Below are positions 17,246 to 25,528 of a stretch of DNA of 64,000 bases, one piece after another (position 1 is the stretch's first letter; the number at the start of each line of letters is the position of its first letter). Source of the DNA: Streptomyces endocoffeicus (GTDB lineage Bacteria; Actinomycetota; Actinomycetes; Streptomycetales; Streptomycetaceae). The notes beneath the pieces were generated by a model, which ran no database searches, was not told the DNA's origin, and was given only the letters and a program-made list of their open reading frames with translations. The translations under genes were made by a program, and so were the position numbers. The stretch lies in contig NZ_JAERRG010000003.1 in assembly GCF_016741935.1 (NCBI RefSeq), forward strand, positions 372,001 through 436,000, in the 5' to 3' direction.

Positions 17246-18073
17246 TCAAGCGTAGAAGCCATCGGGGGCGAGCCGCATCGAGCGCAGCTGCTCGGCGTCG
17301 TGGCCGAAGACGACGGTGGCGTCCGACCGCTCGGCGATGCCGCGGATCTTCTCCACCGAGGCGTACCAGGCGGTCAGGTCGTTGACGATGGCGGCGGGGG
17401 TGGCCGGCGGGCCGTAGGAGTCACCCATGTAGACGGCGTCCGAGGTGAACAGCATCGTCCCGGTCTCCTCCAGGTCCACCTTCATCGACATGGTGCCGGG
17501 GGTGTGCCCGGGGGCCTCGATGAGGGTGACACCGGGCAGGATCTCGGTGTCGCCGCTGACGGTGTCGAAGTCGGCCGCCGCGTAGTCCGTCTTGAGGTGG
17601 GCACCGTTGAAGGCGCCCTCGAAGCCGAAGGCGAACTCCTTCTCCTTCTCGTGGCACACCAGCCGCGCGCCGGTGCCGGTGAACATGCCGATGTTCCCGG
17701 CGTGGTCGAAGTGCAGATGGGACAGGACCAGATAGTCGATGTCCTGTGGCTGGACACCGAGCTGGCCGAGCCGTGCGTCGAGGTACTCCTCCTCGCTCAC
17801 CTGGTCGTAGGGGAAGTACTCCTGCAGGCCGGTCGGGGCCCAGCGGGTCTCCCAGTCGCGGGGGCAGCTGGTGTCCCACAGCAGCGTCCCCTCGGGGGTC
17901 TCCACCAGTACGCAGTGGGTGGTGCAGGAGTACCACTCCGGGGGCCGCTCGTGCTCGGTGCGCGTCCGCATCGTACGGCCCGCCTTGAGCAGCAGCCACG
18001 TCAGATCGCAGCTCATCGCTCCGCAGCTCAGGACGTGGACCTTGTTCGCGGTCTTCGCGGTCTTCGCGGTCAT
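17246..18073 (-). CDS. MBL-fold lactonase, N-acyl-homoserine lactonase (AttM/BlcC/AiiA) type
   Basis: A 275-residue metallo-beta-lactamase-fold hydrolase. All dizinc ligands are present: H119, H121, D123 and H124 in SHLHFDHAGN, then H190 (EAPGHTPGT), D212 (TSDAVYMGD) and H258 (VFGHDAEQ). The family opens homoserine lactones or gamma-butyrolactone. The N-terminus carries a short TAKTAKTANK repeat. The ATG at 18073 has GGAGGTG seven bases upstream. Its neighbours are an MFS transporter gene upstream and a HOT-type dehydrogenase gene downstream, a grouping that mirrors lactone uptake, opening and oxidation. Confidence 0.88.
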   Translation of the reverse strand: MTAKTAKTANKVHVLSCGAMSCDLTWLLLKAGRTMRTRTEHERPPEWYSCTTHCVLVETPEGTLLWDTSCPRDWETRWAPTGLQEYFPYDQVSEEEYLDARLGQLGVQPQDIDYLVLSHLHFDHAGNIGMFTGTGARLVCHEKEKEFAFGFEGAFNGAHLKTDYAAADFDTVSGDTEILPGVTLIEAPGHTPGTMSMKVDLEETGTMLFTSDAVYMGDSYGPPATPAAIVNDLTAWYASVEKIRGIAERSDATVVFGHDAEQLRSMRLAPDGFYA

Positions 18074-18131
18074 AGTGCTTCACCTCCGGTGGGACGGCCG
18101 CCGCCCGAGGGCGCCGGGCGGCGGTCATGGA

Positions 18132-19505
18132 TCAAGGGGTCTGGACGGACTTGGTGTGATCGGGGGCGTGTTCCGGCTGGAGGTCGCACCCCCGGGATTC
18201 GCGGACGACGAGCGCGCACACCAGCCCGACGAGCGCCGCGCCCGCCCAGATGGAGGCGATCGGCCAGGAGGCGCCGTCGGCCGCGCCGACCAGGGCGCCC
18301 GCGACGAGCGGCACGAACCCGGCCACCACACCGCCGAGTTGATAGCCGATCGAGGTACCGGTGTAGCGGACGTCCGCGGGGAAGAGCTCCGCGTACATCG
18401 CCGCCGTGGGCGCGTACATCCCCGCGTGTGCCACGGCGAGCGCGAGCAGCATGGCCAGCCAGGTGAGCCCGGTCTGCCCGGCGGCCAGCAGCCAGAAGAA
18501 CGGGAAGGCGAGCACGGCCGCGAATCCGGCGGCGCCCAGGAACACCGGGCGCCGCCCCCAGCGGTCCGACAGCGCGCCGAAGCAGGGCACCGCCAGCCCC
18601 TCGGCCACCGCCGCGATGAGCATCCCGGTCAGCAGCACACCCCGCGACAGATCGAGCTGCGAGGAGCCGTAGGACAGCACGAAGACCGAGACGATGTAGA
18701 AGGGGACACCGGCCGAGATGTACATGCCGATGGTGAGGGCGATCGCCTTCCAGTGGTGGCGGAACGCCTCCATGGCCGGCATCTTGCGCGCCTGCCCCGA
18801 CGCCTTCACCTGGGCGAACGTCTGGGTCTCGGTGATGCGCGAGCGGAGGAACAGCCCGACCGCGATCAGCACGACGCTGAGCAGGAAGGGGATGCGCCAG
18901 CCCCAGGCGAGGAGGTCGTCATCGGGCAGCGTGGAGACCACCGCGAACACGGTCGACGACAGCACCAGCCCCAGCGGCACCCCCATCTGCGGCAGGCTCC
19001 CGTAGAACCCCCGCCGGTCGCGTGGCGAGGACTCCACGACCATCGTCACCGCGCCGCCCCACTCGCCACCGACGGCGAACCCCTGGAGGAAGCGCAGCGT
19101 GACCAGCAGGACGGGCGCCCAGAGGCCGATGGTCTGGTAGCCCGGCAGCAGGCCGACGACGACGGTCGCCGCGCCCATCAGGAACAGCGTGAGCATGAGC
19201 GCGTTCTTGCGCCCTACGCGGTCCCCGAAGTGACCGAAGATCACTCCGCCGAGCGGGCGGGCGATGAAGCCGACCGCGAAGGTGCCGAACGCGGCCAGGG
19301 TGCCGGCCGTCGGCGAGAAGTCGGGAAAGAACTCCGTGCCGAAGACCAGCGCCGCAGCGAGGCCGTAGATGTAGAAGTCGTACCACTCGATGGTGGTGCC
19401 GATCATTCCGGCCAGGGCCGTTCTGCGGATGGCCGCCTGGGATGCCTGGTGATGTCCTTCGACTCTGGTGTCGGGTGCCGCGTCGGCGACGGGGATATGG
19501 CTCAT
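18132..19505 (-). CDS. MFS transporter, metabolite:H+ symporter (MHS) type
   Basis: A 457-residue permease with about twelve hydrophobic segments. The MHS hallmarks are present: GTTIEWYDFYIYGLAAALVF near the N-terminus, FARPLGG-like IARPLGGVIFGHFGDRVGRK (loop 2-3), and RFLQGFAVGGEWGGA. Such symporters carry carboxylates such as 2-oxoglutarate, shikimate or aromatic acids. It is the second gene of the leftward operon (SDR, MFS, lactonase, HOT, FmdB) and probably imports the substrate of those enzymes. Confidence 0.92.
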   Translation of the reverse strand: MSHIPVADAAPDTRVEGHHQASQAAIRRTALAGMIGTTIEWYDFYIYGLAAALVFGTEFFPDFSPTAGTLAAFGTFAVGFIARPLGGVIFGHFGDRVGRKNALMLTLFLMGAATVVVGLLPGYQTIGLWAPVLLVTLRFLQGFAVGGEWGGAVTMVVESSPRDRRGFYGSLPQMGVPLGLVLSSTVFAVVSTLPDDDLLAWGWRIPFLLSVVLIAVGLFLRSRITETQTFAQVKASGQARKMPAMEAFRHHWKAIALTIGMYISAGVPFYIVSVFVLSYGSSQLDLSRGVLLTGMLIAAVAEGLAVPCFGALSDRWGRRPVFLGAAGFAAVLAFPFFWLLAAGQTGLTWLAMLLALAVAHAGMYAPTAAMYAELFPADVRYTGTSIGYQLGGVVAGFVPLVAGALVGAADGASWPIASIWAGAALVGLVCALVVRESRGCDLQPEHAPDHTKSVQTP

Positions 19506-19556
19506 TGCGGGTGCGCTGCTCTCGTCTTGGGGAGTCGGGTGAACCCTCTGGTGGGG

Positions 19557-20330
19557 TCAGAGGGTTGGCACCAGGCCGCCGTCACACCGGAGGGCGGTGC
19601 CCGTGATGTACGCGGCCTGGGCGCTGCACAGAAACGCGGCGGCGGCGCCGAACTCATCGGGTTCGCCGTAGCGGCCGGCCGGGATCGTGGCCTTGGACGC
19701 GGCCTCGATCTCGTCCAGCGGCTGTCCGGTGCGCTGGGCGGCGGCCTCGTCGATCTGCCGGGCCCGCGGGGTGGCGATGCGCCCGGGGAGCAGGGAGTTG
19801 ACCGTCACGCCCTGTGCGGCCACCTCGGCGGCGAGGGTTTTGAGGTATCCGGCGAGCGCCGCGCGTCCGAGGTTGGACAGCGAGAGGTTCGGCAGGGGCG
19901 CCTGGACGCTCGTCGAGCTGATGCTCAGGATGCGGCCCCAGCCCTTCTCGACCATGGCCGGCAGGGTGCCCCGCACCAGGATCTCCTGGGGGGTGACCAG
20001 CGTGGCGATGGCCTGTGCGACCCCGGCGGAGTCGGTGGCGCGGGCCGGTCCCGGCGCGGGGCCCGGCCCGTTCAGTACGAGGATGTCGAGGTCGCCGACG
20101 GCCTCGCGGGCGGCCGTGAGGAGCCGCTCGGCGCCGCCGTCCGCGACCAGGTCACAGCCCACGCCGACCGCGCGCGGCAGCTCGCCCGCCACCTCCTTGG
20201 CGCGCTCGGCCGACCGGCCGGTGATCACGACGTTGACCCCTTCTTCCGCCAGGGCCCGGGCGGTCGCCCGGCCGAGACCGGACGTGGATGCGCAGATGAG
20301 AGCGGTTTTGCCTGCCAGACCGAGTTGCAT
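19557..20330 (-). CDS. SDR-like protein lacking the canonical Tyr-x3-Lys
   Basis: A 257-residue SDR-fold protein. The cofactor motif is altered to ASTSGLGRA (residues 14-22), NAG is replaced by NGPGPAPG (87-94), and the expected YxxxK is SNLGR, giving S152 and R156. These changes fit a known divergent BKR-like SDR subgroup rather than damage, because the fold and the C-terminal YITGTALRCDGG are intact. It is first in the leftward operon, 51 bp before the MFS gene, and starts next to the 16-bp inverted repeat at 20357. Whether it is catalytic is uncertain. Confidence 0.85.
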   Translation of the reverse strand: MQLGLAGKTALICASTSGLGRATARALAEEGVNVVITGRSAERAKEVAGELPRAVGVGCDLVADGGAERLLTAAREAVGDLDILVLNGPGPAPGPARATDSAGVAQAIATLVTPQEILVRGTLPAMVEKGWGRILSISSTSVQAPLPNLSLSNLGRAALAGYLKTLAAEVAAQGVTVNSLLPGRIATPRARQIDEAAAQRTGQPLDEIEAASKATIPAGRYGEPDEFGAAAAFLCSAQAAYITGTALRCDGGLVPTL

Positions 20331-20356
20331 GGCACCTTTCCTTTTCGGCTCGCACC

Positions 20357-20384
20357 GTCTTAAATATTAGACGCTGTCTTATAT
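20357..20384. promoter_or_regulatory. Box 1 of a recurring GTCT-N8-AGAC operator
   Basis: The 16-bp inverted repeat GTCTTAAATATTAGAC (20357-20372) is followed, three bases on, by a further GTCTTATAT (20376-20384), which gives AGAC-N3-GTCT at 20369-20379. It lies 26 bp upstream of the SDR start, on the side facing the FMN enzyme gene, in an AT-rich island of an otherwise GC-rich sequence. Related boxes occur at 23376-23391 and 27193-27208. It is the likely operator for both divergent promoters. Confidence 0.7.
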
Positions 20385-20526
20385 GCAAACCAGATGGTGC
20401 CCATGGGGGAGTGCCGCGTCAAGGCTTGACGCATGTCGAAGTCGAGAGTCAGACTCCGATTTCTCGGACACCATCCAATATCTCGTCACTGGTCGAACGG
20501 CCATTGACACCCGCACATCGAGAGGC

Positions 20527-21807
20527 ATGACCGTGACCGTCACCCAGCCCCCAGTGCCGTCCGCAGCCCCGAAACGGCCTCGTGTGGCGCGGCAGCGACC
20601 CCGGTGGTCCGAGCTCCGCGAGGTTCTGCAAGTCCGCCGGCCGACCCTCAACCCGGTCGAGCGGCGGCTCGGGGCCGCGCTGAGCATCCGCGATCTCCGT
20701 AAGGTGGCGGTGCGTACGACACCGCGCGCGGTGTTCGACTACGTGGACGGCGCGGCCGACGCGGAGCTGACCGCGCGGCGGAACAGGGCGGCCTTCGCGG
20801 CGGTCGAACTCGTACCGGAGTATCTGTCGCCGGTCGACCATCCGGACCTGTCCACCCGGGTGTTCGACCGGGAGATCGCGATGCCGCTGATCTTCGCGCC
20901 GACCGGATACACCCGGATGATGCACCACGAGGGCGAGGCGGCGGTCGCGCGCGTGGCCGCCGGCCACGGCCTGCCGTACACGCTGTCCACCGTGGGCACC
21001 TCGACCGTCGAGGACGTCGCCGCGGCGGCCCCCGGCGGCGAACACTGGTTCCAGCTCTATCTGACCCGCGACGAGCGCCTCAACGCGGAACTCCTCGACC
21101 GCGCGCTCGCGGCCGGATTCACCACCGTGGTCCTCACCGTGGACACACCCGTGGCGGGCCGCCACCCCAAGGACATGCGCAACGGCCTCACGATCCCGCC
21201 GTCGCTCACCCTGCGGACGCTGTTCGGCATGGCCCGCTACCCGTCCTGGGTGCTCAACAAGCTGACCACGGCCCCGATCACGTTCGCGTCGCTGCGCAGC
21301 ATGACCGGCGAGACGGATGTGATCGACGCCGTACGGGTGGCCGACGTGGTCTTCGAACCGACGCTGAACTACGACCATCTGGCGTGGCTGCGCGCCAACT
21401 GGCCGCATCGGCTGCTGGTCAAGGGCGTCCTCAGCCCGCGCGCCGCGCGCCGCGCCATCGAGACGGGCGCGGACGGTGTGGTCGTGTCCAACCACGGCGG
21501 ACGGCAGCTCGACCGCACCCCGGCCACCCTCACGGTGCTGCCCGAGATCCGCGAGGAGCTCGGCCCCGACGCCACGGTGATCCTCGACAGCGGCGTCACC
21601 CATGGCCAGGACATCCTCGCCGCGCGGGCACTCGGGGCGGACGCGGTCATGATCGGCCGCGCCTATCTGTACGGCCTGATGGCCGGTGGCGAGCGGGGCG
21701 TGGAGCGCGCCGTCACGATCCTGCGCGAGGAGTACTCACGCAGCCTGCAACTGCTCGGGCTGAAGGCGAGCGACGCCATCGCGCGGCATCACGTGCGGAT
21801 GCCGTGA
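20527..21807 (+). CDS. FMN-dependent alpha-hydroxy-acid dehydrogenase/oxidase
   Basis: A 426-residue enzyme of the lactate oxidase/lactate 2-monooxygenase/mandelate dehydrogenase family, which oxidises L-2-hydroxy acids to 2-oxo acids. FMN-site segments are RAVFDYVDGAADAELTARRN, PLIFAPTGYTRMMHHEGE and YTLSTVGTSTVEDVAA. The catalytic His is in VVSNHGGRQLDRTPA (about H323), and RAYLYGLMAGGERGV closes the phosphate site. The ATG at 20527 begins the conserved product; an upstream open frame lies in promoter DNA. It is divergent from the SDR-lactonase operon across a region holding the 16-bp operator. Confidence 0.9.
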   Translation: MTVTVTQPPVPSAAPKRPRVARQRPRWSELREVLQVRRPTLNPVERRLGAALSIRDLRKVAVRTTPRAVFDYVDGAADAELTARRNRAAFAAVELVPEYLSPVDHPDLSTRVFDREIAMPLIFAPTGYTRMMHHEGEAAVARVAAGHGLPYTLSTVGTSTVEDVAAAAPGGEHWFQLYLTRDERLNAELLDRALAAGFTTVVLTVDTPVAGRHPKDMRNGLTIPPSLTLRTLFGMARYPSWVLNKLTTAPITFASLRSMTGETDVIDAVRVADVVFEPTLNYDHLAWLRANWPHRLLVKGVLSPRAARRAIETGADGVVVSNHGGRQLDRTPATLTVLPEIREELGPDATVILDSGVTHGQDILAARALGADAVMIGRAYLYGLMAGGERGVERAVTILREEYSRSLQLLGLKASDAIARHHVRMP

Positions 21808-21809
21808 GC

Positions 21810-21860
21810 GGCCGTATGAGGTGCGCGGCCGTATGAGGTGAGTGGCCGCATGCCGTGAGC
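21810..21860. repeat. 17-bp imperfect tandem repeat
   Basis: GGCCGTATGAGGTGCGC-like units are repeated about three times directly after the FMN enzyme stop codon, the third copy being diverged. The array is followed by a strong hairpin at 21878. Confidence 0.6.
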
Positions 21861-21877
21861 GGTGTGGGAACGGCAGC

Positions 21878-21901
21878 GGGCCCGCCGGGGGAGGCGGGCC
21901 C
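21878..21901. terminator. Hairpin terminator between convergent genes
   Basis: A perfect 9-bp stem, GGGCCCGCC (21878-21886) pairing with GGCGGGCCC (21893-21901) around a GGGGGA loop, lies between the convergent FMN enzyme and aldehyde dehydrogenase genes. It has no U-tract, as is usual in Streptomyces, and can serve both directions. Confidence 0.75.
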
Positions 21902-21918
21902 TCTGCTCCGATCTCGGC

Positions 21919-23355
21919 TCAGGAGACCCGCTGGGGAACGCCCAGCGGGTTCGCGTCGCGCAGTGCGGGCGGCAGCAGGTGCTGCGGCACACCCTGATAC
22001 GCGACCGGCCGCAGGAACCGGTGGATGGCCTCGGTGCCGACCGAGGTCGTGGCCGGTGCCGTGGTGGCCGGGTAGGGGCCGCCGTGCTGCTGGGCGTAGG
22101 TGACCGACACGCCCGTGGGCCACTGGTTCCACAGCACACGTCCGGCCTTGGCGGCCAGCAGCCTGATCAACTCCGCGGCGACGGTGTCGTCGTCCTCGCC
22201 CTGGATGGACGCGGTGAGCTGTCCGTCGATGGCCTTCGCCACCTCGAGCAGTTCGCTCTCCTCCGCGTACTCCACGACCAGCGCGGTCGGCCCGAACACC
22301 TCCCGGATGAGCGTCTCCGGGTCGCGGAGCAGGTCGGCCGAGGTCGTGCACAGCACCGTCGGGGACGGATCGGCGCCGTCGTGGTCGCCACTCACCAGGA
22401 CGCGCACCCCGGCCGTGTCGCGCAACTCCCGCAGCACACTCGCGTAGGAGGTCCGGATGCGCTCGTTGAGCAAGGTGAGCGGCGTGTCCGGGACCGCGCC
22501 GGGCAGCTCGTCCACCAGCCTGGCCGACGCCGGGACCAGCAGGATGCCGGGCTTGGTGCAGAACTGCCCGGCGCCGAGGGTGAACGACCCGACGAACTCG
22601 GAGACGATCGTGGCCCCGCGCCGCTCGGCGGCGGCCTCCGTCACGAAGACCGGGTTGACGCTGCCGAGCTCACCGAAGAACGGGATGGGCTCCGGACGGC
22701 CGCCCGCGAGGTCGAAGAGCGCCCGGCCCGCCTCGGTCGATCCGGTGAACGCGCCCGCCTTCACCCGCGGATCCACGATCGCCTTTCGGCCCGCCTCCGT
22801 TCCGAAGACCACGTCGAAGAGCCCCTCGGGCGCGCCGCTGGACCGCAGCGCCCGCTGCACGACCTCCGCCGTGGCGGCCGAGAGCCTGGGGTGGCCGGAG
22901 TGGGCCTTGACCACGACCGGGCAGCCCGCCGCGAGCGCCGAGGCGGTGTCACCGCCCGCCACGCTGAACGCGAACGGGAAGTTGCTCGCGGAGAAGACGA
23001 CGACCGGGCCGAGCGGTTCGAGCACCCGGCGCAGATCGGGCCGCGGGCCCATCGGCCACGCGGGGTCGGCGCGGTCGATCGTCGCCCCGAGGTACTCGCC
23101 CCGCGTCACCGCCTCGGCGAAGAGCCGGAGCTGGAACACCGTACGGACCATCTCGTTGCGCAGCCGGGTCTCCCCGAGGGACGTCTCCTCGTCCGCGATG
23201 GCCACCAGCTTCGGTGCGGCCTCCTCGAGCGCGGACGCGATGGCTTCGAGGAACGGGGCGCGGTCGGCCGGCTCGAGACGGCTCCACTGCTCGAACGCGC
23301 CGGTGGCGGCATCGAGTTTCCGCACCAGCTCCAGCGCGTTGGTCGCATCGGTCAT
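21919..23355 (-). CDS. Aldehyde dehydrogenase, 2-oxoglutarate-semialdehyde (KGSADH) type
   Basis: A 478-residue NAD(P)-dependent aldehyde dehydrogenase. Conserved positions are N125 (SASNFPFAF), K150 (VVVKAHSGHP), E229 (FFGELGSVNP) and nucleophile C266 (GQFCTKPG). The FGELGSVNP and GQFCTKPG forms are characteristic of the 2-oxoglutarate semialdehyde dehydrogenase branch, which ends non-phosphorylative sugar-acid and hydroxyproline pathways. It is divergent from the zinc alcohol dehydrogenase gene across a region holding box 2. Family is firm; the natural aldehyde could also be a short semialdehyde from a lactone route. Confidence 0.9.
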   Translation of the reverse strand: MTDATNALELVRKLDAATGAFEQWSRLEPADRAPFLEAIASALEEAAPKLVAIADEETSLGETRLRNEMVRTVFQLRLFAEAVTRGEYLGATIDRADPAWPMGPRPDLRRVLEPLGPVVVFSASNFPFAFSVAGGDTASALAAGCPVVVKAHSGHPRLSAATAEVVQRALRSSGAPEGLFDVVFGTEAGRKAIVDPRVKAGAFTGSTEAGRALFDLAGGRPEPIPFFGELGSVNPVFVTEAAAERRGATIVSEFVGSFTLGAGQFCTKPGILLVPASARLVDELPGAVPDTPLTLLNERIRTSYASVLRELRDTAGVRVLVSGDHDGADPSPTVLCTTSADLLRDPETLIREVFGPTALVVEYAEESELLEVAKAIDGQLTASIQGEDDDTVAAELIRLLAAKAGRVLWNQWPTGVSVTYAQQHGGPYPATTAPATTSVGTEAIHRFLRPVAYQGVPQHLLPPALRDANPLGVPQRVS

Positions 23356-23375
23356 CAGGCGTGCTCCCTCATCAT

Positions 23376-23494
23376 GTCTTATATATGAGACGTAATCTCA
23401 CTCTCAAGACACAGTTACATGCGTCGGCCCCTCCGTCAACGCGCTTGACGGCCGCCGAGACGGGCTCACATACTCAACCCGTAAGACAACGTCT
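23376..23494. promoter_or_regulatory. Box 2 and an AGAC-N3-GTCT site in a divergent promoter
   Basis: The inverted repeat GTCTTATATATGAGAC (23376-23391) is 13 of 16 identical to box 1 and is likewise followed after three bases by a half-site (ATCTC). It lies 20 bp upstream of the aldehyde dehydrogenase start. A second site, AGAC-AAC-GTCT (23484-23494), lies 39 bp upstream of the zinc alcohol dehydrogenase start. Both divergent genes therefore appear to be under the regulator that also acts at box 1. Confidence 0.7.
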
Positions 23495-23533
23495 GAAGTT
23501 TCGTACACGGTGGACAGAGTGAGGCGTGGCTCC

Positions 23534-24640
23534 ATGAAGGCAGCAGTACTGCACCGGCCCGGTGCGCCGTTGACCGTCGAGGACGTCGAGCTCGACGCCC
23601 CCGGACCGGGCGAGGTCACCCTCCGTGTGCTCGCCGCCGGGGTGTGCCACAGCGATCTGCACTACATGAACGGCGACCTCAACGTCCGCCTGCCCGCGGT
23701 GCTCGGGCACGAGGGGACGGGCGTCGTGGAGCGGGTGGGGGAGGGGGTGACCCGGGTCCGCCCCGGCGACACCGTCATCACGTTGTGGCGCCCGCGGTGC
23801 GGTGACTGCGAGTTCTGCACCACCGGCCGCCCCGCCCTGTGCGCGCTGGGCCGGGTGCAGGCGGCCTCCGGCGGTCTGCTCGACGGCACGTCACGGCTGA
23901 ACCTGAACGGCGAGAAGCTGCACCACCTCATGGGGGTCTCCTGCTTCGCCGAGCGATGCGTCGTGTCCGAACGGTCGGTCCTCACGATCGATCCGGACGT
24001 TCCGCCGGAGATCGCGGCGATCACCGGATGTGCCGTGGTGACCGGGGCCGGCGCCGCGCTGAACGTCATGAAGGACGCCACCGGAGAGGGCGTCGTGGTC
24101 ATCGGTGCCGGTGGCGTCGGGCTGAGCGCGGTGATGGGGCTGCGCCTCGTCGGCGCCGATCCGATCGTCGCCGTCGACACGGTGGACGCCAAGCTGGAGA
24201 AGGCACGTGAGCTGGGCGCCACCCATGCGGTCAACGTCCGCACGCACAGCCTCGCCGAAGAGCTCACCAGGATCTCGCCGCGTCCGATGGCCTGGTCGCT
24301 GGACGCGGTCGGCAGGCCCGAGACACTCGCCCAGGCGGTCGAGGTCGTGGGCACCGGCGGGACCGCCGTCGCCGTCGGCCTCGGCAAGGTGGGCGCCACC
24401 GCGGCCGTGCCCGTCAACCCCCTGGTGCAGCAGGAGAAGCGGCTGATCGGCAGCCTCTACGGCTCGGCCAACACACCGGTCGACATCCCCAAGCTCGTCG
24501 AGCTCTTCAAGACCGGCCGGCTGCCGCTCGACAAGCTGCTGGGCGAACGGTACGAGCTGTCGGCGGTCAACGAGGCGTACGAGGCGCTGGCGCGGGGGGC
24601 CACCGGCCGTGCGGTGATCGTTCCCGGTCCTAAGCTGTGA
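23534..24640 (+). CDS. Zinc-dependent alcohol dehydrogenase (MDR family)
   Basis: A 368-residue medium-chain dehydrogenase. Catalytic zinc ligands are C38 (GVCHSD), H59 and E60 (GHEGTG) and a later Cys in ITGCAVVTGAG. The structural zinc site is C89, C92, C95 and C103 (CGDCEFC). The NAD fold is VVIGAGGVGLSAVMG. The ATG at 23534 aligns with the family N-terminus MKAAVLHRPG, so the upstream GTG-led extension was rejected. It is followed 43 bp later by a hydratase gene and probably forms an operon with it. The alcohol substrate is not known. Confidence 0.92.
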   Translation: MKAAVLHRPGAPLTVEDVELDAPGPGEVTLRVLAAGVCHSDLHYMNGDLNVRLPAVLGHEGTGVVERVGEGVTRVRPGDTVITLWRPRCGDCEFCTTGRPALCALGRVQAASGGLLDGTSRLNLNGEKLHHLMGVSCFAERCVVSERSVLTIDPDVPPEIAAITGCAVVTGAGAALNVMKDATGEGVVVIGAGGVGLSAVMGLRLVGADPIVAVDTVDAKLEKARELGATHAVNVRTHSLAEELTRISPRPMAWSLDAVGRPETLAQAVEVVGTGGTAVAVGLGKVGATAAVPVNPLVQQEKRLIGSLYGSANTPVDIPKLVELFKTGRLPLDKLLGERYELSAVNEAYEALARGATGRAVIVPGPKL

Positions 24641-24683
24641 GTGCGGACCGGCCCGCGAACGGACTCGGTGGCAGGGGAGAACG

Positions 24684-25475
24684 ATGAACAAGGAACTGGT
24701 CGCGGAACTGGGCCGACGGTTGTGGCAGGCGAGTGGCGGAGCCGCCGCGGTCGAATCGACGGGGGTGGACTCGGCCGTGGCCGATCGGCTCGATGGCATC
24801 GAGTTGGCCTATGCCGTCCAGGGCGCCACCCACGACCTGGCGATCGCGGCCGGTGAGCGGGCGATCGGCTACAAGGTCGGCCTCACGGCGCAGCCCGCGC
24901 GGGAGACCTTCGGTGCCGATGAGCCCGCCGCCGGCTACCTGCTCGCGAGCAGGCTGCTCGAGGACGGTGAGCCCCTCTCCACGGCCGGTCTTTTCGCCCC
25001 GCTGGCGGAAGTGGAGGTGGCCTTCACCCTCGGCGAGGCGCTGCCCGGTCCGCGGGTGACCGCTGGGGACGTCCGCGATGCCACCGCCGCCGTGGCACCG
25101 GCCTTCGAGATCGTCGACAGCCGGTGGCGCGGCGGCGCGCGAACGCTCCCCATGCTCGTCGCCGACAACACCAACGCCGCTCGCGCGATGGTGGGCCCCG
25201 CGGTCGCGCCGTCGGCGGCCCTGGACCTGTCGAAGATCGCCGCCACGCTGACGATCGGCTCCCGCACGGTGCCGGGGAGCGCGGCCGCCGTCATGGGCGA
25301 CCCCGCCGAGGCGGTGGCATGGCTCGCCCGGCATCTGCTGCGCGGTGGAAGGCGACTGGAAGCCGGGGACATCGTCCTGAGCGGCACCCTGTGCGCACCG
25401 ACGGCGATCAGCGCGGGCGACCACCTGGTGGCCGACCTCGGTGAGCTGGGCCGGATCGCCCTCGACGTCAACTGA
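24684..25475 (+). CDS. 2-keto-4-pentenoate hydratase/oxaloacetate-type decarboxylase (FAH family)
   Basis: A 263-residue protein of the MhpD/fumarylacetoacetate hydrolase fold. It has AIGYKVGLTAQPARETFGAD near the N-terminus, the acidic metal ligands in LAEVEVAFTLGEALPG and APAFEIVDSRW, and LSGTLCAPTAISAGDHLVAD at the C-terminus. Family members hydrate 2-keto-4-enoic acids or decarboxylate related acids with Mg2+. It is co-directional with and close to the zinc alcohol dehydrogenase gene, so both probably belong to the regulon marked by box 2. It is convergent with the reductase gene. Confidence 0.88.
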   Translation: MNKELVAELGRRLWQASGGAAAVESTGVDSAVADRLDGIELAYAVQGATHDLAIAAGERAIGYKVGLTAQPARETFGADEPAAGYLLASRLLEDGEPLSTAGLFAPLAEVEVAFTLGEALPGPRVTAGDVRDATAAVAPAFEIVDSRWRGGARTLPMLVADNTNAARAMVGPAVAPSAALDLSKIAATLTIGSRTVPGSAAAVMGDPAEAVAWLARHLLRGGRRLEAGDIVLSGTLCAPTAISAGDHLVADLGELGRIALDVN

Positions 25476-25528
25476 CCACCAGGGGCTGGGGCCAGGACGT
25501 ATGCGGCCCCAGTCGGTGTGTGGGTGCG

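Noticed and set aside
17871..20363. 830-codon forward frame across the MFS and SDR genes
   Set aside because: Low-complexity Arg/Gly/His composition and complete overlap with two recognisable reverse-strand genes.
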